Part shown: piece after piece, positions 56,308 through 64,000 of the stretch | Position numbering within the stretch: the first letter of the stretch is position 1 | How the letters are laid out: each line of letters begins with the position of its first letter | Source: Liolophura sinensis | Lineage: Eukaryota; Mollusca; Polyplacophora; Chitonida; Chitonidae | Assembly: GCF_032854445.1 (NCBI RefSeq) | Contig: NC_088301.1 | Span: 16,118,281 to 16,182,280, forward strand | Reading direction: 5' to 3' | DNA: 64,000 nt | Made by a program: the position numbers and the translations under genes | The notes under the pieces: model-generated | What the model was told of the DNA's origin: nothing | Seen by the model: only the letters and a program-made list of their open reading frames with translations | The model's database searches: none

Positions 56308-56708
56308 AATCAGGCAGATGTGATGTTGAGACACCAGGCAAAGTGGAAGGGACAGAAATATTTTGTTTCCGTATAATACTCTGACGAAACGTACAATATC
56401 GGTTTTAATTCACTGCAATATTTTCACAGTTTAGCAAAGCATTTCAGACTATCCCAGTCTTTATCAATTTACCTTGCTTTTTAAGACACAGATGTTTTGA
56501 CACCAAAATAGCTCTTTAGCATAAACCAACATGTGGTCAAAAACAAATTTGCAGTTATCTGACATCATACAGGAAATCCTTAACAGAACCGAACATTCGG
56601 ATGAGTTCTTATAGGACATTCAACAAGAAGGCCTACATCTGGAATACAAGTAACTGTTCAGTCTTGTTAATGTTATACAATAGATACAAATGTTTGTTAC
56701 GGGGGTGA

Positions 56709-56716
56709 TGACGTAT
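56709..56716 (+). promoter_or_regulatory. CRE-like site
   Basis: TGACGTAT, 330 bp upstream of the YTHDC1 start codon. Motif match only. Confidence 0.25.
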
Positions 56717-57038
56717 GAAATCGTGCAGGTCATATTTTCCTTCCATTAGTCGAATTTGACGCCTCAACTAGACAGTCGCGCTGTCTTTCACACATGTCAT
56801 GAAAGAGCGCTGGAGCAGAGATAACTGAAAACAGACCGCTTCCTCTATCACTGGAGATGACTAAATCTCGTTTCCTTGTACGAGAAAACACGAGAGTAGA
56901 CGGTGGCCATTATGATCAAAATGAGAACAGAGGAATGAATGCAATTTTTTTAATTTTCCTTAAAAACTGTAGCGTTGGGTTTTTCTGGGACCGTAGACAG
57001 CAGCCTGGTAACAGAAAAAGGCCATTGTGTACGGCACA

Positions 57039-57066
57039 ATGAGTGAAGAGGCCCCTGATAGTAAAG
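57039..57066 (+). CDS. YTHDC1: YTHDC1 exon 1 (start codon)
   Basis: ATGAGTGAAGAGGCCCCTGA encodes MSEEAPDSK plus one base, then donor GTAAGC. The frame would stay open for 37 more codons if unspliced, but homology resumes only in exon 2, supporting this donor. Confidence 0.75.
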
Positions 57067-60000
57067 GTAAGCGAAAAATGTACATGAAAAAGGATCATGT
57101 GCCCGGCGCAAAAGAAAAAAAGGAAAATGTCTTCGACATGTTCGACGACGAAACGCAGTGGATCGCCATAGGAAAGTTGTAGAATTTATACTCTCCACCG
57201 TATCCTAGGTCGGATTGTGCAACACTGTGTGAACCAGACTTGAGCTCATGGCTTGACGTTCATTTGTGCGTCTCGTGTACATCATTCACTTTTTTCCATC
57301 AATCTCGAAAACCGGAAATCTGAGGCCCATTGGCAAGCTAACTCGGCCGGGCCGTCTCTTCATCCTGAAGGATAACGGCCCTGATGCCAGTAATGCTACC
57401 AGTCATATAACCGTACCAGCTTTACCTAATGTCCGTCACACATCGATGTTGGGGCAGATAAAAAGTGTTTGTCTATACTCGTAGTGGACGCTACAAATGC
57501 TCAGCTCGGCCAGATTTCCCCATTTCTGCTCGCTAGTAAATCCATCAGAGCCGAAAAGTATGTGTCCATCGCTCCTAGGCACCTAACGCAACCGACATAA
57601 TGATCTCACAAGTTCTCAATAACCCATGTGACCTGGTGTGAATATCATTCCATTGTTATCGTGTCCTTCTGAAGTCAATAATGGTAAACCCACAAAATAT
57701 CAGCTCTTTATGTCGCAGGTTATCGAGAACTTGCAAGATCAATGTGTCAGTTTTTTGTATGTGCCTAGCAGCGATGGCCATGTAGTTTTCGACTCTGTTG
57801 AATTTACTAGTGACTGGAAGAGGGGACATCTGGCCAAGATGAGCATTTTGGTCAACTACCAGTACAAGCAGGCACTTTTTATCCACCCCAACATCAATGT
57901 GTGACAGACAGCACACAAAGCAGGTACGGTTATATGACAGGTAGCATTGTTGGCATCAGGGCCGCTGTCCCTTAGGACTTACCAAAATTCTGGCTGAGAT
58001 GGTGTAAGTGAATTATTCTTAAATATGGCGTAAAAGACATTTCCATTGGCACATAAGCTGTCTCTGAGTGCTATAAATATTGTGTTATATGACGACTTAC
58101 GCTCAAAACTTACACAAGTATTACATTTGACCATGCTAGTTTAATATGAGTCCAATTTTCTTTAACCTCCAGGTGTTGAAGATAACGTTCTTGACTTCAT
58201 ACTTGATGCTCACACAGGGGACGACTATCTGACCTTGACTGGTGAAATTGACGAATCTACCAAGAAAGGTTTGTGAGGAATGTACATGTATTTCTTTTCT
58301 TGCAGTGAGGATTTGCAGACACTTAAAAAAGTCATATTTTTAATATATATCTATTATTTTAATCCTTTCAAGATGTTAATTTTCTTATACACTAGGGTAG
58401 CTAATACTGGCACAGTACATAAGTAGTTTTATCACACAACTTTAGTGTAAGTCGTTATATCGGTGCTTTATTTTATCATAGTAATTCCCAAAGAGAAGAA
58501 AAATTATAGCTTCGAACAGTGTCACAGATATTTTTACTTCATGTTAAACTGATCACTAGTATCGTTGTCATATTGCGTTTCTTGTGTTTCAGAAAAAGAA
58601 AAAGGATCTGCCCAAAAAAGTTTTAAGAAAGAAGTTGTTAAAAAAGCTAAACCAGGAGTTAGAGTAAAATCAGCCAAATCAAAGACTGCTCAGAATTCTG
58701 GATCCGTTCCAGTAAAGAAAAAGTCATCAAGTGCTAACTCTGTTAAGGCCAAGAATTCCACATCCAGTAATTCCACTAAAACTGTAACTAAATCTGAGAG
58801 CGAAAGTACTAAGGCTGTGGTGACTGGAGAAGATATTCCTGTCAAGAAAGAAGTGAAGAAAGTGAGGAAGGTCACTTCGAGTAAGTCTGGTGAGCATGTA
58901 TGGTCAACTACATGTAGATTATGTTTTGTAGTGTACAGTGTATGGGAATGGACTTACAAGGATAAACTCAAAGCTGTTGTCAGTATGAACATATTTGAAA
59001 GGCAAAGAAAGCACATAAATGAAGTATACATATATCTATCAAAGGAAGTCAAGGAAAATGGTTTGAATTATTTGTTGTTGTTTTTTTTAGTTTTTACAAT
59101 GGAGGAAATTATTTTCAAAATATGGGATTTATCGATGGTCTGTTGTGATGTCCAGTATATTTCAGCAACTACGTACCAAGAATATTTTTGGCTTGAAATT
59201 TTAGACTCCAGCTGTGGGTTTAAGGGGTTATGTTGCCATTTGCACTGCCAAGCGTATGTTGTCTTCACCAGTATGGTGCTATGTTGTCTTCACCAGTATG
59301 GTGCTATGCTGTCTTCACCAGTATGGTGCTATGTTGTCTTCACCAGTATGGTGCTATGTTGTCTTCACCAGTATGGTGCCCATATCTGTACTTCACATGT
59401 GGGAATGTGCATCAGTATTGTGCCAAAGGTTAGTGGTTTACCTGCAGTACTCCTAGGGGCTGTTTCTCAAAGGGTTCATAACGTTTTGCCATTCTAATCA
59501 CTATGATGTCGCATACCGATCGTATATGCCGGATTGGTATTTGTGACTTGCGTAACGTTACGACCCCTTCGAGAAAGAGCCCCATGTTTCTTCCAGACTG
59601 ACTATGTAAGTAAAAAATTCTTGAGTATGGTAATATAGAAGTATGAAATAAATAAATAACTTGACAATTTCAGCAGAGGGTGTTAAGAAAACGGTTACCA
59701 AATCCAGTGGTGACAAGAAGGTTGTGAGAAAAGTATCGAGTAAAGGATCTTCTAAGATTGCTCCAAAGAAAGCTGTCAGTAAGACACAGAAGGTTGTTGT
59801 GAAGATAGATCCAGAGGCGGAGTTTGAAGCAGAGCCTGAACCAGAACCTGAGCCAGAGCGTGAATCGGTGGAGGATTTTCAGGGTGAGTCAGTAACTGAT
59901 GGAATGATAAAGAGGGCTTTTCCTAATCTTCAGCTCATGCTGGCTTTCTCTCCAGTCGTATGTGGGAAGGTCCACATGAGGATGGTTGTGGGTTTCCTCC

Positions 60001-63000
60001 GGGCTCTGCTTGGTTTCCCCATAGGTGCCTGTAAGTGAAATATTTTGGAGTATGATCTAAAATGCCAATCAAATAAATACTTAAACATAAATGTCAGAAC
60101 ACTCTTTGTTTGTTCAATACCATGTGTCTTTCACCAACATGGTGTTCAAGTTTCTTTGTTATGTTTAAAACATTTAAAAAATAGCTTGTCATTAACTTTC
60201 CAAAGATTGGCAGTTTACCCCAGGCAAACCAGTTCCCTACATCCAAAATGTGAAGCAATCAGTCCGGTAAAATGATTCCTAAGTATGGCATTAAACAACA
60301 ATAAAAAAAAACCAACTTAAAATGTACAGGTGTAGGTATGTTATAAAAGCTTAGAGATGTCTCACCGGCATGCTACAAGTGCTAAAATTACATGCCACAT
60401 AACAAACAAGACTTACAGTTCTGTGTGCAAGGTCACATGCAGGCAATTTTTTGTGGGTGCCCAAATTAAGCCAAAAGTCAATAAAGCCTAAATTAAGAGG
60501 AGATAAAAATATGAAAAATGTGTTTATTTTGAATAAGTTATTTTTGAAAATAAGTGATTTAATACTGCTTATTATTTAATCAATATCTTTACTATTTAGG
60601 CTAATATTTAATATATTTCAAGAACTTCTTGATTCTGGCCTAAATTATGGGACTTTAAAAGGCAACCAAATGTTGCATTAAAGGTCTAGTGAAATACATT
60701 GAACCCGTGACCCATTTTTATTCTTATCTTTGTTACATTGTAGGTGATAATTCGGGTGAAGAAGAAAGTCACCTGGACGAATCTGATGATAAACTGAACT
60801 TGAGTCTGACGGCCGAGGAACCTGAGGACATCAAACCTGCTCCTGAACCAATGGAGACACAGGCATACGATACCCGCAGTGAGGCGGGCTCCAGTGAGGG
60901 CGAGTCTACACACAGCGACACAGAAACAAGCATTTCGGACTCGGGTAACAAATACAGACTCTGTTCGCTTACAGTTCAGCATTGTTCAAGTGACTGACAT
61001 ATTTGATTCTGATAGATTCATCCACTTTATAGGGACATTCAAGAGCTTTTTGTGGTTTGATTAATTTCTAATCAGAAAAACTTACACCTGCTACAAAACA
61101 AAATTTAAGGCCTGAGAAGGCATGGCTGAATATCTGCCATTTGCTTTGTATCTTTGATACACATATAAGTACTGTATGCACTTACAAGTGGCCTTCAAAA
61201 CTTGCATTTGTCACTTTTACCGAGTTTGGCCTCCATAAACATTGAACATCGGATATTTACCCTTTTGATTTAAGAATGATATTCATGGCTGAGGTGGCTC
61301 GTGTGCCAGCATGTGGCAATGAACTACATGTAGGAGCCTCTTATTAATGCTGTAGCAGTGAGTTCAAGTCCAGGTGTGAAGGTCTGTCAGCAACTTGCGA
61401 ATGGTCATGCTGGCCATGATATAAGTGAAATATTCTTGAGTAGGAAGTAAAACACCAATCAAATAGATAATAAATAAATCAAGAATGATTTCCTTCCTAT
61501 CTAAGGGCTTATGTTAGACCATTTTGTCAGAAATTTGCTTATTCTTATGCCAGCTGAAATTATTAGTTACATGGTTACTCAGTGATAGGATTCGCAGATA
61601 TATTGACAACAATCCTCATATTGATGCCTCGCCCAATGCGAGGATTAGTAACACCATATGTTTGTGTATTTCCTATCACCGAGTAACCTTGTAACGAATT
61701 TATCCTGCAAAAACCCATCAGTTCAATGCAGAAAACCGATGTATACGGAAATCATTCCAGAGATGTTACTATTGTTCTCTGCATTCACAACCCAACAAAG
61801 GGAGATAACCTACTTAGAAGACACATTGGACATGGTCTGCAGGATTCGAGAATATATCTGTACCCCACATGACTCTGGGGTTCAGTGAAAAGCGGAGTAT
61901 TTTGTCTGATGTGGGATAATAATGGATATGATGCCTTGCCATGCACATGTTTCACAGTCGTTTGTTTTGTAGGTGAAGATGAGGAGAGAGTGCAGCGGTC
62001 CCGTAGTCCAATAGACCGCGAGCGAGGAGAACGGGGGATTTCCCCTATAGAGTGGGACCAGAGGAGCGAGCAGGAGCACCAGGAGAGGGAGGCCAGGCGT
62101 GAGTCAGCTCAGCTTGATGGAGCTTTATAGCTGGCTTTGAATACCATAGTGTAGCTTACATGTAACTTGTTTATCATAGTTTGCTTTTGTTTTCCATTTT
62201 GTAGCAGATAAAGTGACATGAAGAAGAGTTGAAAAGTTTTGTGCCATTTCTTTCATGATTACATAGTTTTACACTTCTTACTATTCGATTATGTCTGTCA
62301 TCATCATAATCCAGTGGAGAAGGATGTGGGTGAGAGTTAAGGTGTGCAATTTCAATCACAAGGCACCTGAGATGCAGGTTCAATCCCAGCCTTGGATAGA
62401 GAATTTGTTGGCTTTGCTGGCTTATCCATGTTTATGTGGTCATATTGACAATAAGCACTCAAGGGGCTGCTCACACAGCCTTGTCTTTCTTGTAGACCGC
62501 ACATTAGAATATTGTATTCATGTAAATGAATAATGTTTGAGTATGGCATAAAATAACAATGGGTGGAATCCATTATCTTTTCGTTCACCATTTTAACATG
62601 CTTGTACATGTATTTCAGGCTACTCCTCGAGAATGAAGTACATTTTCAGAGATGCTCGTTATTTCCTCATCAAAAGTAACAACCATGAGAACGTAGCTCT
62701 GGCCAAAGCTAAGGGGGTGTGGTCAACTCCACCCCAGAATGAGGCTAAGCTTAACACAGCTTTCAGGGTAAGTGAAACAATGTACAGTTTCTTTCATAGA
62801 GCTCTCCCTACAAGTTCTTTCCTCTGGCGGGACATACTGTAATTCTTCAACGTTTTCGCGAGTTTGCAGGTTGTTTTGTCAAGCAAATTCTGAAGGCATT
62901 ATTCTGGGTAAGCTGCTAAATTTTTGTGAAGCCCAGAAATTGGCCAATCCAGTTGTGTTGTTTCCAAACTGACAATGAGCTCACCTAGAAACTTCAATTG

Positions 63001-64000
63001 ATGTAGTTATCATTAGTCTCCCAATGCTTATTTGCAAGTGATAGCTTCTCATTGAATTGAGTCACCCATGTGCAAACTTCCCCTTCTCTCATCCATGCAT
63101 CCTGGAGGCGAAGGATGAGAAGAATTCTGTGAGTTACAGTGCTGTCCTGTCATGCAGTCAGCTGATTAAATGATATACAGTCTCTTGTGAGGCCCTATAT
63201 AAGGCCCACACCACCCCTGCCCGCTGTCTTTTTAAATCAGAAGTCAATATTTTGGTAGTCTAAAAATGGGTGGGTAGCCTAGAATCAAGAGGAAACTGAA
63301 AGAACCGTCCCCTTCTGAACGGGTGGGTGTGACCCTCAAGGGCTTTGGCCATGCTCAAAGAATTCCTCTCATCATTTACCTCCAGGATGCTTGGATGAGA
63401 GATGGAATTCTTTTCCATATGGCCTTGACCTTATTGGGGTCACAGTGTATCTTTAAAGAACTGACAACAAATTCATATACATGTTTGTAACACACGACAG
63501 ATCTCGTCTTTTATGACAAAGCTCTTCGCAATCCTTCCATTGTGAAGTTCATTTCTTCAGGACAACAGTCTTTACACGGTTCCTGTGTAGATGTACTATC
63601 TTACATATAACACAGAGGAACTTTCCACCCTTAAGTACCAAGTTTCCTCAGCACAGCACAATTCTAGCAAATATATTTTCATCGTCTAAAGGTTTAAAAT
63701 AAAACTGGTGGAATATTCTTGCTGACGACCAGTTCGCCGTTTTCATGATGTCTCTTACTGACATTCCTTAGTGATGTGCAGCAGAAGTCGCTGCCGCTCG
63801 GTAAGAGTGACCACCGTAGTACCCTTCAACTCCAGCCATGTCCAATATTTCACCACCTGGATATCATACTACAGGAAACAGGTTTACTTGTTTGAAAAGA
63901 TAGTAACAGCTGATCAGGTCTTCCTTCAAACATAGTATGTCTCTGATACTCTATCAGAGTGGAAACAACACATAAACTACTGTAATGATACTTTATCAAC
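57039..64000 (+). CDS. YTHDC1: YTH domain-containing protein 1, nuclear m6A reader (5' part; runs off the window)
   Basis: Exons: 57039-57066, 58173-58268, 58593-58880, 59674-59883, 60744-60944, 61973-62098, 62619-62767, giving 366 residues so far; the next exon lies beyond 64000. YTHDC1 binds N6-methyladenosine in nuclear RNA and affects splicing, export and silencing. The N-terminus has [20 protein letters not shown], like the NVLDDIL start of vertebrate YTHDC1. Next come a Lys/Ser-rich region, an EPEPEPEPE run, an acidic part with [14 protein letters not shown], and the RGISPI motif (here [11 protein letters not shown]). Then comes the YTH domain: [20 protein letters not shown] and [12 protein letters not shown], with the m6A-contacting Lys335-Ser336-Asn337 region and cage Trp351. 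The remainder of the YTH domain is missing only because of the window edge. Exons 2-6 are all phase 1-1. ATG context is CACAATGAG (weak -3 C). Confidence 0.93.
57290..57905 (+). pseudogene. Unidentified coding-like relic in YTHDC1 intron 1
   Basis: Three protein-like open segments lie in series but in shifted frames. The first reads GPLASSL-type in one frame and [20 protein letters not shown] in the other. The second is [20 protein letters not shown] and [18 protein letters not shown]. The third is [20 protein letters not shown] and [20 protein letters not shown], ending before 57905. Stops and frameshifts separate them and no splice sites connect them well. It looks like a decayed retrocopy or element. 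I cannot name the family. Confidence 0.3.
57975..58035 (+). mobile_element. Degraded SINE 3' piece
   Basis: GGTGTAAGTGAATTATTCTT and AAATATGGCGTAAAAGACAT resemble the SINE 3' end (GTATAAGTGAAATATTCTTG ... GGCGTAAAACAC). Confidence 0.4.
58173..58268 (+). CDS. YTHDC1: YTHDC1 exon 2
   Basis: The acceptor is TTTAACCTCCAG and the donor AAAG before GTTTGT. It encodes [20 protein letters not shown] and [11 protein letters not shown], collinear with the acidic N-terminus of vertebrate YTHDC1. Phase 1-1. Confidence 0.88.
58593..58880 (+). CDS. YTHDC1: YTHDC1 exon 3 (Lys/Ser-rich)
   Basis: The acceptor is TTGTGTTTCAG. It encodes [20 protein letters not shown] ... KKVRKVTS, a basic, Ser-rich, nuclear-localisation-like stretch. 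It ends at TCGA before GTAAGT. A second donor nine bases on (58889, G before GTGAGC) has the same phase and would add SKS and change the next residue. Read-through frame to 59497 is intron sequence. Confidence 0.8.
59256..59380 (+). repeat. 25-bp tandem repeat, five copies, in YTHDC1 intron 3
   Basis: The unit GTCTTCACCAGTATGGTGCT plus ATGTT repeats every 25 bp from 59261. Each unit contains a CACCAGTATGGTG imperfect palindrome. The open frames across it are artefacts. Confidence 0.92.
59598..59660 (+). mobile_element. SINE 3' tail fragment
   Basis: GACTATGTAAGTAAAAAATT, then TTCTTGAGTATGG and GAAATAAATAAATAAC, matching the end of the main SINE. It ends 13 bp before the exon 4 acceptor, so part of the intron's 3' end is SINE-derived. 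Confidence 0.55.
59674..59883 (+). CDS. YTHDC1: YTHDC1 exon 4 (EP repeat)
   Basis: The acceptor region TTTCAGCAG is a NAGNAG pair; starting at 59674 gives Thr-Glu, at 59677 Lys, both in frame. It encodes [20 protein letters not shown] and then [17 protein letters not shown]. The donor is CAGG before GTGAGT. Confidence 0.8.
59928..60085 (+). mobile_element. SINE, 5'-truncated
   Basis: CTCATGCTGGCTTTCTCTCC, GTATGTGGGAAGG, GGATGGTTGTGGGTTTCCTC, TGTAAGTGAAATATTTTGGA and AATCAAATAAATAC. It starts 45 bp after the exon 4 donor, head missing. Confidence 0.8.
60744..60944 (+). CDS. YTHDC1: YTHDC1 exon 5 (acidic, YDTRSEA motif)
   Basis: The acceptor is TTACATTGTAG and the donor TCGG before GTAACA. 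It encodes [20 protein letters not shown] ... [26 protein letters not shown] is also present in vertebrate YTHDC1 upstream of RGISPI. Confidence 0.88.
61286..61482 (+). mobile_element. SINE with divergent head
   Basis: GGCTGAGGTGGCTCGTGTGC (box A region), GAGTTCAAGTCC (box B-like), then GTCTGTCAGCAACTTGCGAA and the tail ATAAGTGAAATATTCTTGAG ... AAACACCAATCAAATAG. An internal deletion removes the CTTCCTCTCC-GGCCG block. Confidence 0.75.
61973..62098 (+). CDS. YTHDC1: YTHDC1 exon 6 (RGISPI motif)
   Basis: The acceptor is GTTTTGTAG and the donor AGGC before GTGAGT. It encodes [20 protein letters not shown] and [26 protein letters not shown] immediately upstream of the YTH domain is a YTHDC1 hallmark. 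Phase 1-1. Confidence 0.92.
62350..62562 (+). mobile_element. Degraded SINE in YTHDC1 intron 6
   Basis: GATGCAGGTTCAATCCCAGC contains a good box B (GGTTCAATCC). The end GTTTGAGTATGGCATAAAAT resembles CTTGAGTACGGCGTAAAAC. The middle is not alignable. Confidence 0.45.
62619..62767 (+). CDS. YTHDC1: YTHDC1 exon 7 (first part of YTH domain)
   Basis: The acceptor is ATGTATTTCAG and the donor AGG before GTAAGT (phase 0 end). It encodes [38 protein letters not shown] and KLNTAFR. The [18 protein letters not shown] block is near-identical to vertebrate YTHDC1, and the paralogues YTHDF and YTHDC2 differ here. Confidence 0.97.
62768..64000 (+). other. YTHDC1 intron 7 (incomplete)
   Basis: No sequence like the next expected YTH block (SARSVILIFSVRESG-type) is present. 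The intron therefore exceeds 1.2 kb. It contains an inverted repeat at 63083-63404. Confidence 0.7.
63083..63404. repeat. Inverted repeat with 46-bp arms
   Basis: Arms 63083-63128 (CTTCTCTCATCCATGCATCC ... GAGAAGAATTCT) and 63359-63404 (AGAATTCCTCTCATCATTTA ... CTTGGATGAGAGATG) are about 85% complementary around a 230-bp spacer. It could be a MITE end pair or a hairpin-forming element within the YTHDC1 pre-mRNA. Confidence 0.7.

Larger units (their letters stand above)
54946..57038. other. Divergent intergenic region between RWDD3 and YTHDC1
   Basis: 2.1 kb between the two start codons, no gene recognised. It should contain both promoters and 5' UTRs. There is an oligo-A run at 55663-55681 and three CRE-like sites in the YTHDC1-proximal half. 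No TATA box or strong CpG island was seen. Confidence 0.6.

Noticed and set aside
57067-57183. Read-through of YTHDC1 exon 1 to a TAG
   Set aside because: A strong GTAAGC donor and collinear homology in exon 2 show that it is intron, although a short retained-intron peptide is possible.
58881-59497. Long open frame continuing from YTHDC1 exon 3
   Set aside because: It reads through the donor into intron 3 and the 25-bp array; YTHDC1 homology resumes at 59674.

Overview
This window is intron-rich, AT-rich eukaryotic nuclear DNA, most likely from a mollusc or another lophotrochozoan. The lineage call rests on many copies of a tRNA-derived SINE with the tail GTACGGCGTAAAACACCAAT plus AAATAAATAAA, on a second SINE family ending in ACGTTAAACCC-TCA, and on scattered AGGGAGATAAC motifs. 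I associate all of these with molluscan genomes from memory, not from a search. There is no bacterial, plasmid or CRISPR organisation. Most long open frames are noise, SINE sequence or tandem-repeat sequence. Real exons were recognised by homology together with splice sites and reading phase.

Three conserved genes are supported. (1) A ferric-chelate-reductase-1-like gene (Reeler plus DOMON) on the + strand, exons 2688..12944, signal peptide included. The cytochrome b561 part is not visible, and a possible short terminal exon lies at 13757..13815. (2) RWDD3 (RSUME), a SUMO-conjugation enhancer, complete in four exons on the - strand (54945 down to 46764), 278 aa predicted. (3) YTHDC1, the nuclear m6A reader, on the + strand from 57039. 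Seven exons reach the first part of the YTH domain and the gene runs off the right edge. RWDD3 and YTHDC1 are divergent, with 2.1 kb between start codons.

Two unrecognised genes are likely: an intronless serine-rich, basic protein (17728..18513, +), and a two-exon acidic/serine-rich protein with a C-terminal PP1-docking RVRF motif (31873 down to 28391, -).

Layout: 1-2687 upstream DNA with a dispersed repeat and a CpG-rich patch; 2688-13815 FRRS1-like gene, with SINEs, a MITE and a decayed RecQ-type helicase fragment in its introns; 13.9-16.7 kb short tandem arrays; 17.7-18.5 kb intronless gene; 18.5-28.4 kb mostly featureless DNA with SINEs; 28.4-31.9 kb PP1-docking gene with a 77-bp array in its intron; 31.9-46.7 kb repeats (two MITEs, SINEs, 47-bp and 61-bp arrays, an AC/AT microsatellite); 46.8-54.9 kb RWDD3; 57.0-64.0 kb YTHDC1.

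The most unusual observation is in RWDD3. A 73-bp segment spanning the end of exon 3 and its splice donor is repeated four times, giving four near-identical donors. Only the first keeps the reading frame; the other three all lead to the same truncated protein. The RWDD3 and YTHDC1 genes act in separate nuclear pathways (SUMOylation and m6A RNA), and nothing here shows a direct functional link.
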